A stretch of DNA of 64,000 bases from Cryptomeria japonica (lineage: Eukaryota; Streptophyta; Pinopsida; Cupressales; Cupressaceae), in the NCBI RefSeq assembly GCF_030272615.1, contig NC_081412.1:19569932-19633931 (forward strand). Direction: 5' to 3'. The position numbers were made by a program, and so were the translations under genes. The notes beneath the pieces were generated by a model. That model saw nothing but the letters and a program-made list of their open reading frames with translations, searched no databases and was not told the origin of the DNA. Positions 48,744-57,800 of the stretch are shown here, piece after piece (position 1 is the stretch's first letter; every line of letters starts with the position of its first letter).

Positions 48744-49836
48744 CTAGACCTGCTGCTTCCTGTTCGTCTTCTGAAGAATTTGGAGCTACGAGGGTTAGAT
48801 TTGACTTTCAGGTTTTGGTTGCATCAGATCTGTGTTTGTCTTCTGTTTTTTATTTTGGAATAGGAGGTATTTTTTTCGGTGCACTTTGAGCCCAAACGGA
48901 CCTCACCGTTGAGCTCGTAGCGCCCAAAAACCCCTATTTCCATATAAAATTCGTCCGATTTGGACACAGTTGCACCAGGAGGCAAATTTTTTTTTGGCCC
49001 CAAGGCCGTACGGCCCTAGGGCACGAAAACCGAGGCGGATTTTCCAAAAAAAAAAATCAAAAAAAAAAAATTAAAAAATGCAATTTTTTTGTTTAAAAAA
49101 AGCGCAGCCAGTGTAAAAACGCGCAGCCCAGCCGGCGCGCTTCCAAGCGGCCCCTCGCCCGGCCACCGCCGCCGCCCGCGGTATCCTCCGCCGCGCCGCC
49201 GGTGCAGCACCCGCCGCCAGCCGCCTGCCGCCAGCCTGCGCGCCGCCCGCGCCCAGCCAGTGCGCCGCCCGCCACCACAGCGCCGCCCCCGCGCCGCCGC
49301 CCCCTGCGCCCGCCCCTGGTCGCTCAGAGGACCAGGGGCTTATTTTTTTAAAGCCCTTGAGGGCTTAAAGGGCCTATTTGGGCTCTTTTGGAGCAGTTTT
49401 ACTAAATCGGGTATAACTCGGGCATTTTAGCTCGGATTTTTGAATGAAAATAGGCGTTGGAAAGCTGGTTCCGAGCCCGATCTAAAAGATGGAGATCTTT
49501 TTTTTTGATTTTGCCGTTTTACAGTGTTTTTTGCTAGTCAAAGTTAGAACAAGTTTTTTGCACTCCAGGAGCCATATCTTTTGCATACGGACTCCGTTTT
49601 TCGCAAACGAATAGGCGTTGGAAAGGGGTTTCTGTGCTCTTTCCAGATCTATCATTTATTTTTTCAGAATCTACACCAGGTACATTTTATTCAGTACTTT
49701 GTGTTTTCACACATCTGTCACTTACTTGGACGTTTCAGACTTGGAAATGATTTGTTTGCATGGGATGGCTTTATTTGATCTGCTTTATCAGTATTAAAGT
49801 CATTTAGTCTCAGATTTGTTAATTTGAAGAGTTATC
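48744..49836 (+). other. Copia leader with a GC-rich island
   Basis: Non-coding leader of about 1.1 kb. From 49097 to 49322 it is almost pure G and C, built of GCCGCC, GCGCC and CCAGCC units, in sharp contrast with the AT-rich surroundings. A proline/alanine/arginine-rich frame (49089-49430) is open there because of composition only. After 49330 the sequence includes GAGCCATATCTTTTGCATAC and two related AAACGAATAGGCGTTGGAAA-type segments (49449 and 49605 regions). Confidence 0.7.
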
Positions 49837-50928
49837 ATGGGTTTTTCTACTCACCCTTCAGTTGTATTTCTAGAACGGGGTAATTATGAGTCATGGGCAA
49901 CGGGCATACTTACACACTGTAGGTGGCTTAATATTTTGCCTTATTTGTATGATCTCATACCTGAACCAGCAACTTTAGAGAGAACACTAGCTTGGGATAT
50001 CATTAGAAATCACATAGTAGGAATTATTTTGTCTAGTGTTGATTCTGACACTGTGTGGGCTATATCGGGCATTGATTGTCCTCACTCACTTTGGACACGT
50101 CTTTGGGAGATCTATGGAGACCCCAGTCTTTCTCCATTCCCAAAGGATCCTGCTTCAGATTGTCTTGTACCCATTGGTTGGAGAGATAACACACCTTTTG
50201 ATCATGCTACTTTGAAGGAACTTCAATATTTAGACACCCTTACATATTCTGATGAATCAGAGGATTGTCTCACAGTTCCTACTCTTCAGACTGAGATTAT
50301 ATCTGTATCAACATCATCTCCTTTTGTTCCTGATCAGTTTGATATTGCCTCTTCTTTGGCTCCTATTGATTCAGCTAAGCAGGACATCATACATCTTTCA
50401 GACATGGCTACTTGGGATTCTTATCTTGCAGGCATTTCGTCTTTGTTTGTAGAGTCCTATATTGCAAACTTGGAGGATTACTTTGAGGATTTTCAGCTCC
50501 TCTTTGTTGACAGCCATATTCCAGCTGTTAGCCCACCATCATCTGTGCATTCAGAGGTTGCAGTTTTTGAGTCTTCAGTTCAGTTTGGATTTGACATCTT
50601 TTGTTTCAGTTCAGACAGAGGGATTCTTCAGCATCCTATTATGGCACACATCTTGAGACAGATTGATTCTTCTCTCTTCACAGGGTTTCTTCATCTTCGT
50701 CCTTTGGATCCATTTCTTCCCAAGGGGAGGAATATTATATGCCGCTTCAGGATCTCTTTTTGGATTCTACCTCAGGCATCCATATGTGCGACAGGAGTTT
50801 CTTCATTGTGGGGGGGGCTTCTAGTCTCTTTCTTTTTCTCCTATGGAGACCATTGTATATGTACTTATATGATAGAAGTTGTCTATGGGGGGTATCATGT
50901 TATCCACCTCCTATCCTTATGTTATTAG
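49837..50928 (+). CDS. Copia Gag-like fusion protein, 363 residues
   Basis: The ATG at 49837 opens the only long frame of the element. Residues 1-100 (FLERGNYESWATGILTHCRW, LAWDIIRNHIVGIILSSVDS, then SLWTRLWEIYGD) match the N-terminal UBN2/DUF4219-type Gag of plant copia elements, which packages element RNA. The usual zinc knuckle and protease do not follow. Residues 110-300 are Ser/Asp/Phe-rich, without a known domain, and the last 60 are hydrophobic and Cys-rich. It may derive from deleted or out-of-frame pol. It ends at the TAG at 50926. The frame is intact, so a protein could be made. Whether it is functional is unknown. Confidence 0.7.
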   Translation: MGFSTHPSVVFLERGNYESWATGILTHCRWLNILPYLYDLIPEPATLERTLAWDIIRNHIVGIILSSVDSDTVWAISGIDCPHSLWTRLWEIYGDPSLSPFPKDPASDCLVPIGWRDNTPFDHATLKELQYLDTLTYSDESEDCLTVPTLQTEIISVSTSSPFVPDQFDIASSLAPIDSAKQDIIHLSDMATWDSYLAGISSLFVESYIANLEDYFEDFQLLFVDSHIPAVSPPSSVHSEVAVFESSVQFGFDIFCFSSDRGILQHPIMAHILRQIDSSLFTGFLHLRPLDPFLPKGRNIICRFRISFWILPQASICATGVSSLWGGLLVSFFFSYGDHCICTYMIEVVYGGYHVIHLLSLCY

Positions 50929-51120
50929 TGCATTTATTTCTTTCATCTCTTTTTGGAGTAGAGTTTTTCCCATGAGGTTTTCTCTATTTCTCCACTTTAC
51001 AGAGATTTGGTTGTAATTGGGTACCTGATCAGGCCTTGTTGCCGAGACCCAAGTTTACTTTCTTGCATTGTAGTTACCTTTGCTTTCTTGCACATGTTTG
51101 TAACTGCACTTTTGCTCATC

Positions 51121-51131
51121 TTAAGGGGGGG
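51121..51131 (+). other. Copia polypurine tract
   Basis: TTAAGGGGGGG directly before the TG of the 3' LTR; primer for plus-strand synthesis. Confidence 0.9.
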
Positions 51132-51450
51132 TGTTAGAGTAAAGGTTTTAATTTAATCATGTTGATTAAATTACCTTTATTCCTCTCTTAAGATTTCACT
51201 TTAGTTTGCATTTGTGACATTTAATAATTATATTAATTATTAAATGTCTACCTATTAGGGTTTCTTTTAGGGTTGCACAATATCCTTTTATAAGGATTCA
51301 TCATTGTAATTTATCTCTCTCTTGGATGAATACATTTTTCAGCTTTCAGAGCACCCTTGCTTGTTTGTCTCCATCTCTTCTTTCTGTGACAGGTTATTTG
51401 CATGCAGGGGATCTTCGGGGTCTGTGAAGTTGGCTTTCTCAACTTCTACA
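51132..51450 (+). repeat. Copia 3' LTR
   Basis: 319 bp, no difference seen from the 5' LTR. It is followed by the target duplication ATTTG and the resumed coding frame of the element A transposase. Confidence 0.95.
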
Positions 51451-52085
51451 ATTTGGAGTTTCAAATTTGGTTTCAATTTCAGTTTCAAGTTGAAATCTAG
51501 TTTCAGTTGGGGTTTCAATTTGGATTTCAATTTCACTTTCAACTTGACTTCTAATTTCATTTGGAGTTTGATTTTCAGTTAGAATTTCATTTAATAAGTA
51601 ACCTGCTTCTACTAAATCACCAATTTCTTCATGAGAAAAAACATAGGGCTATGAAGACATACATGTATCCAATAATGGATTAGAAGATGCACCTGAATTA
51701 AATGGTTCTATTGTGTTTCCTTCGTCAACATTTATGGTCTCATTGATGTTCTCCTCTTCTAAAACGATTGTGGAACTTGAAGCTCCTTGTCTCATTCTTG
51801 ATCTTCTCTCTTGTTGACGCATTGCCTCCTTCCCCCTATTTGTTGCAATCTCCTCAGTTGTCAGAACCTTCCTTTGCCTCTTCCTGCATTGATTTGATCC
51901 CACGGCTACACCAAAATTTGAATTCGAATCAATCTCCTTACCAAATCGACAATCAGAAAAACAAAGAGAATGATTAATCAAAACATTCTCTTTGCAGATC
52001 ATACCTGTCAGCCAATGATTGAAAAATCATTCAATCATTGGGATTTGTGCTTGTGGGCCAGAGTCTGGCCCAATGGATCTTTTCA

Positions 52086-52170
52086 GAAACGAGTGCCCAT
52101 TTTTGAAAACGAGTGCCCATTTTTGAAACAGGCACCCGTTTTTTGAATTTAGAAAACGGGCGCCCATTTT
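52086..52170. repeat. GGGTGCCCG motif array, right end of element A
   Basis: Four copies, two in each orientation or nearly so: AAACGAGTGCCCATTTTT twice in tandem, CAGGCACCCGTTTTTT, and AAAACGGGCGCCCATTTTTT. It is 882-966 bp from the transposon end, upstream of the transposase gene, and shares its motif with the left array. Upstream, 52013-52050 holds another small inverted repeat (CCAATGATTGA, TCAATCATTGG). Confidence 0.85.
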
Positions 52171-53026
52171 TTAAAATTAGGGGCAGGAAACATTCCTTAG
52201 CTTTGTTTTTTGCTTCGGGATAGGCTTGGTCTCACCAAGCCTATGCTTGGACCTCCAAAAAAGTGACTAAGGTAAAACGACATCAGATTTCTACCTTGGC
52301 CTAATTTTTTGAGGGCCTTTCTGATTGAATTTTTTGACAAAATGAAAACCCATCAAAGTTTTCAGCGTCTTGATTTCAGAAATGTAAATTTTATAGTGAT
52401 AAGATTACTTTTACTATTTTTGTATTATTTATTAATCAAAAGTGGAACCTAAACCTAAAATACCAAGGTTCACTAAAACTTTAATAACTTTTTGGTTTTT
52501 AGGATTTTAGAAAAATAAATTATATGGAATCAATCTAAATACAATTATTTTGAATATTAAAAAAAAAAAAAATGAAAACTATGAAATTTTCATCAAATTA
52601 TGGTGGTCGTACACCCGATGTTTTGAAAATATACTTTATTGTCAGTTAAAAATTAATAAAAAAATATATATTCAATAAAAAAATAAGAAAAAATATTCTC
52701 ATCAATATTTGGTGTCTTAGGTATCGTTTCCTAGAAGGATTTGCAAAAATTCATTCATTTGCATCAAAAAAGGGTGGTTGTACACATGCGTGGTATGGTC
52801 CTGAAACAGGGATTTTGAAAAACTGGTTTTTAAACATGCCTACTAAAAAGGGATTTCTACCATGTGGGTATTAAAATAAATTACATATTTGAAAAGTAGA
52901 CTTTGAGCACTATATTTTCTATTACTAAATTTTTTTGAGATTCAATCTCCAAGTGCATCAAATTTTGATATCAATTGAAATAAAATTTGAGAAACAAAGA
53001 AAACACTTCCACTTTTTGCCCAAAAG
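52171..53026. other. Element A 5' arm, non-coding
   Basis: AT-rich; presumably holds the transposase promoter. Near the very end, GTCCCACTTTTGGGC (minus) resembles the CCCACTTTTTTGCC of element B, the only clear likeness between the two 5' arms that I can see. Confidence 0.45.
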
Positions 53027-53052
53027 TGGGACTCAACTTCTTGCAGCCACCC

Positions 53053-53727
53053 ATAGGAGGAAACACAGGCATGCTACTTGGGTAGGCCTCTTTGAGAAGT
53101 ACTTTCCACTTTAATAATAAATTGGCAGCACATGTTTTGGCATTCTATGAATTAATGAATGATTTTATTTTTCTTAAATCGGAATGAATATTATCCTTCA
53201 ATTAATGAATCTAACTACAATTATATTTGGTTGTAATTAAATTTGTAATCATTGTTTACCTACATGTATATAGAAAAAAAGGGGGTAAGATAGTGTTAGC
53301 ATTTAGGAAGACCAAAGCAATATAAATAATATTAAATATAATGTGAAATAAAAGAGGTAGAAATAAAAATTCACAACAAAACATATTGTTATTATGGTTC
53401 ACCCAATGTGGGCTACATCTAGAGAGAAATAACTATCCACTTTCTTTTTATTATCTACTCAAGAAAAAATTATGTAATCAGATGATTTTTCACATTACAT
53501 ATCCGCTTATTTATCAATTTCTTTTGCCATTTTACAAAATGTTGGAATTGGCCAAGATCAACAAGAAAACACCAAACTTCCATAAACCATGAGAACATAA
53601 AGACTCAAATGATCAATATCAAAGATTTAAGTAAATTGCACATAAAGGCTTGAATATATAAGCAAGCTAGATGAGGTAGATAGGTTGGATACAACAATTG
53701 GCTAACCCTCTAAAGATGGTAGACATT
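53053..53727 (+). repeat. Repeat R, third copy, right part
   Basis: It continues the copy interrupted by element A: GGCATGCTACTTGGG, then TTAATAATAAATTGG, and later ATCAACAAGAAAACACCAAA and AACCCTCTAAAGATGG, as at 31440-31890. It stops at 53727, where element B begins. Confidence 0.85.
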
Positions 53728-54531
53728 GGGTGAACTCACAATAATGGTTCCCACTTTTTTGCCACTTTTGACACTGAGATGAACATTTTTAAAATAATCT
53801 TCAACTTTTGAGAACTATAACTTTTAAACTATTAAAAATTTGAAGATGATGTAAATTAATGATTGTAGCATTTTTTTTGTATATTCTATATACATTTTTT
53901 TCAAAAATTTTTGAAGGATTTAAAAAAAAATTCCATCTCCCTCGAAAAGTAGTTTTTTACAACAAATTACATTTTTTAAGAGTGGCGTGCCTCCCGAAAC
54001 AAATAACTTTTTTTCTATAAATGATAAAAACTCAATTCTTTCAAATCTTGGTTTGTAACATCAATATCCAGGGCTTGCATTTGGTTTGATAGTGATATGT
54101 TCAATATTTTTTATTTTATAAAGTTTTGAAGTCCGACCAGTCATAATTCAAACATAGGTTTAAGTTTGAACAAATAACTTGTTCTATATATATCAAAATT
54201 CTTTTATTTTATTTTTTTTAGAAAGAAGACATCAATACCTAGGGCTTTGATATTTTTCAATTTTTTTTTGAATTAGTTTCTTATTTTTCCCAATGCATTG
54301 AACAGAGAAATTCATGTTCGGTGAAAACCCAATTTTCCATAAAATTAAAAAAACAAGAACATAATAAATTCAAAATATAACAAAATTATACTCGTTGGAA
54401 AGCTTGCTCCAAGTACTATCATCTAATATTTTTGGGTTATCAAGATTATTTCATTCGTGCTTTGAACCAAAGCTCCGAAGTCATAAATTCTTCAGAACTC
54501 TAAATTTTTTTGGGAGAAACCTCTAATAGCA

Positions 54532-54704
54532 CGGTTCGAATGAACACTGCTTCGATTGAATTGGGTTTGCCTGAACCATAAGGGGTTCAAGCGAACCCCC
54601 ATTCACTTGAACCCATAGGCTTAATTTTGTCTCGTACGTTTTCGTAATGGTCAGGTTCAAATGAACCCAACCATTTTTTAACTGTCGGGTTTCGTTCGAA
54701 CCCT
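54532..54704. repeat. TTCGAATGAACC palindromic motif array (element B)
   Basis: About seven copies or half-sites: ggttcgaatgaac, cttcgattgaat, ggttcaagcgaacccc, ttcacttgaaccc, ggttcaaatgaaccc, tttcgttcgaaccc. The motif is shared with elements C and D but not A. It lies just upstream of the transposase gene. Confidence 0.8.
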
Positions 54705-54850
54705 GGCCGACGCAAGTTTTTTATTTTTTTTCATTTGTGGAGTCGTATAAATGTCCATATTTTTTTTCATTTTTTATCATACAAATGATTAAAATAATTT
54801 GCATTTTTGGATGAGAGAAGGCATTTGAAAATTATTTTGAGAGCAATAAT

Positions 54851-57800
54851 TTGAAGATATTTGAAGGTTTTTTTAAAAGCATAGGGAACAAGAAGAAAAG
54901 GCAAAATAAGACTTCAAGGAATTATTCTCTCAAAACCGAAGAAAGATATCAAGAACAAAGAAGACAAAGATATCATGATGCAGGTATGTATTTTTATTTT
55001 TATTTCTATTTAATTTTATATGTATTACTTACCAAAAATAATGTTTATTTGTTAGTATTAATTAGTTCAATATTTTTTATGTAACATTTTTAATGAAAAT
55101 TAATTTAAAAAATCTTAATTAAATTAATTGGAAATAATAGGATTAACAGTAATCTCGTTTTAATAGGAAAGCATAATTAATTTGAGTTAATATGTGTATT
55201 TGCAAATTTCAAATTCCATTAACTTGCTTTTTGTGTAATTGCATTTTTCTCCTATATAATTAAGTCCATTTATAATAGATAAGACCTATTAAGTCATAAA
55301 ATTAATAAGACCTATTATGTCATAATTTAGGTTCTAACTTATATATATTGAATATTTAAGACATGTACTTAATTTTATGTGATAGGTCCTTTAATATCAC
55401 ATAATATATCTGTCTTAAGGGGAGTTAAGTATATTAATGTGAAATGTTTTTGCATACATGGTCATATTAATTTTAATAACAAGGCCTATTAGGACTATTA
55501 CATTGATTATAGGTCTTAAATGTGACAAAAATTTATAACCTATTACATGTTGAATAATTTAGGTTCTATTTATATGACTTGACGTATGCAAAAACATTTT
55601 AGATTGGGAGGTCTATTATGCAATAATAGATCTTGAATATACACACGTGACAAATTATAGTCCACCTACATTATGGTCCATAACAAATTAATATGAGGTC
55701 ACCTTTATCGTATGCATGCATCAAAATATTTGTACTTTTAATTTTCAAAATTGGAATTTCTAATTTATCAAAATTTCATTTTATGTGTTATTACTGAGAG
55801 ATTAAGGTTTTCAAAATCATCAATATTTATTTCCACATTATATGTTTATGTTTATTTGTTATATTAGTGCAAAACAAAATTTAACCTTAACACCATACGT
55901 AAGGAATAACATAAATTAAACGATAATAATAAACTAATTATAATTCTTCATGTGCAAATCTAGAATTAAACATCAAAAAAAATTAAATTAAAATAATTAT
56001 CATCTTCTTGAAATATTAATTACTAAACAAAATTTAACTCTAACTCTAAACCTACTTGCACAAGTTAAATAAATTTGAGCCCTAATCCTAACCTGAGAAC
56101 AAATTGAACTTTAAAGCTAAACCTAATTTAATTAGAGTTATAATGCTAAGGTCCTGAAAGTAATTAAATTTAATAAACCAAATTGAACCCTAATTTTAAC
56201 ACAAATCTTTAAGCCAAATTCACCCCTATTCTTAAACCTAATTGAATAATCTATTAATTTGAACCTTACACCAACTCTTAAATTATGTGCAGAACAGGCT
56301 TGAGAAGAAGGGAGTTCTGAAGCGGGAGTCGAGGCAAACGAACCTGTTGAAGAACACAATATAGTTGATGAACATAGGGAGGAGATTGTCCAAGTTGAAC
56401 CAATGGAGGCCTTTGAAGGAGAGGGGTCAGGGTCCTTACCTCCTACCACTGATATGGATGAGCATATTGTGGATCTAGCTAAACAGGTGAAGAGAAATAT
56501 TTCTTATAAAAATTTAGATCATTTACTTGAAATGGACGTGGATGAGTTGAAACGTCTCAGTGAAGAACCTAGACATAATAAAAGGAGGTCAATGAAAAAA
56601 AGTGCAAAAGAAGTAATGTCTCATTTCAACAATCTTGATACTACACTAGAAAAAGCTCAATTGTTATCAATTGTACTTACTCATAAAGACTTAATAGACC
56701 CATTGAAATTGTTGGGTATAGATACAACAAGTCAAAAGAGGAAAACTTCTCAGCTACAAAAATCTATTGTTGATAATGTTAAGAAAGGTTTGGTGAACAT
56801 TGGTAAAAAATCTCGAACAATAGATAAGACCATTTCAAGAAGAGTGATGTTGACATCTTTAGTAAATGAAAGATTGCCTCAAAAAAGACAAATTTATTCA
56901 CTGTCATCTGAGTTTGGTTTTAGTAGAAGGACAATATCTAAATATGTTAAATGGAGAATGATTTTGGATGATACTACCTCAGAATGGAATTGGGCAATTA
57001 TGTGTAGAGCTCCTTGTTCTGATAGAATTGAAGATGTTGTTAGGAACTTTGTGACAAGTTTTTGGAATGATAATACTTGTCCTTCATCAAATAGTAGAGA
57101 TGTTATCAATCAAAGGATTGGTCCTGATCGTTATGATCTCCATGTAAAACATTGGATAGACACAACAAAAAATGAATTGTATGTGTTGTTTACTAAAACA
57201 AACCCTCATATAAAGATTGGACAAACCATGTTTGAATGATTAAGGCCATATTATGTGAAGTTAAACAAAGTTTTCAAAACTTGTTGTTGTCGTTATCACA
57301 TCGAATTTGACTTGTACTATCAGGTGTTTCAAAAGATTAGAGAAGATAGTGATGGTTATGAAAATGCTCCTCCTAAACGAACAAGTCAATTCATAGCATC
57401 CATCTTATGTGATAAATCAGATGATAATGCAACCGGTCAAATAAATTGCATAAGAGAAATTTGTGGAACATGCGGGGACTTGACTAAATTGCTTTTCAGA
57501 GCTGAAGATACTGACATGAGGAAGATGGTAAATTGAAAGAGTTACAAGTACAAAAAAATTTGAAACAAAATTTGGAAAGGAATCTACAAGGCTAGATTAT
57601 GTAGAAGAGGAAATACCTATTGGAACATTTATGGAAAATTTTCGTAAGTTGATAAAACCATACATATGCCATGGTTTTTTTGCCAAGTAGCAAGTAGAAT
57701 AATTTAAAAGATTAAGAGACACTTTCCCACTTGGAACTATTCTATCTGTAGTTAACTTCGCAGAGAATTACTCTTTTGCAAATCAAAAAGAGATTCAATC

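Larger units (their letters stand above)
48412..51450 (+). mobile_element. Non-autonomous Ty1/copia-type element, very recent
   Basis: Two 319-bp LTRs (48412-48730, 51132-51450) look identical base for base. A perfect 5-bp duplication ATTTG flanks the element (48407-48411, 51451-51455). A primer-binding site follows the 5' LTR directly and a purine tract precedes the 3' LTR. The interior holds a GC-rich leader and one 363-codon frame whose N-terminus is copia Gag-like. No protease, integrase or reverse transcriptase is present, so it must have been copied with proteins from another element. It sits in the transposase gene of element A, opposite in strand. Identical LTRs mean it is the youngest insertion seen here. 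Confidence 0.95.
45731..52002 (-). pseudogene. Element A transposase-like gene, split by a copia insertion
   Basis: The minus strand encodes, in order, a basic N-terminal part (KRQRKVLTTEEIATNRGKEA, 52002-51649), a repetitive acidic ETEIET-type linker, then (48411-46189) a segment with NIHRKTLSRAVKRR, helix-turn-helix-like. Next comes a core with VIDFVENYTL, YHFYMSDNKLH, LIWFDNCIGQFKKAR and EAGHGKGEHDGVGACVKKAL. Candidate catalytic aspartates are D288, D377 and D418, counted from the Met at 47908. A Cys cluster (ACFCQFCVAGEWEEC) follows, then after one GT-AG intron (46188-46051) a C-terminal domain (HVYAIVAPEDN, YWLARHVE, YPVGSVVVVGTWLRKYLARR) to 45731. The copia at 48412-51450 interrupts a coding part; without it the frame is continuous. 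Two TAG stops (51649, 47930) remain. Family name unknown. Confidence 0.75.
40725..53052 (-). mobile_element. Element A: 12.3-kb DNA transposon, family unassigned
   Basis: Repeat R is uninterrupted at 31400-31440 (GGTGGATAGGAGGAAACAAA) but here is split between GGATAG and AGGAAACACAGGCATGCT. This fixes the insertion and a 4-bp duplication ATAG (40721-40724 and 53053-53056). The termini are imperfect inverted repeats, GGGT....G.A..AAGTTG.GTCCCA, 18 of 26 matching (40725-40750, 53027-53052). Inside are a transposase-like gene (minus), a second multi-exon gene (plus), motif arrays near both ends, a 53-bp tandem repeat and a nested copia element. Without the nested copia it is about 9.3 kb. I cannot name the superfamily; Sola-type elements also make 4-bp duplications and are a candidate only. 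Confidence 0.85.

Noticed and set aside
49089-49430. Proline/alanine/arginine-rich open frame as a gene
   Set aside because: It is open only because the DNA is almost pure G and C; it lies in the copia leader between the primer-binding site and the Gag start, and both strands are open alike.
40725-53052. Element A as a CACTA, hAT, Mutator or KDZ element
   Set aside because: Termini and 4-bp duplication do not fit CACTA (3 bp), hAT (8 bp) or Mutator (9 bp), and the protein lacks the CXC/YDxxCQY-type motifs I associate with KDZ transposases.
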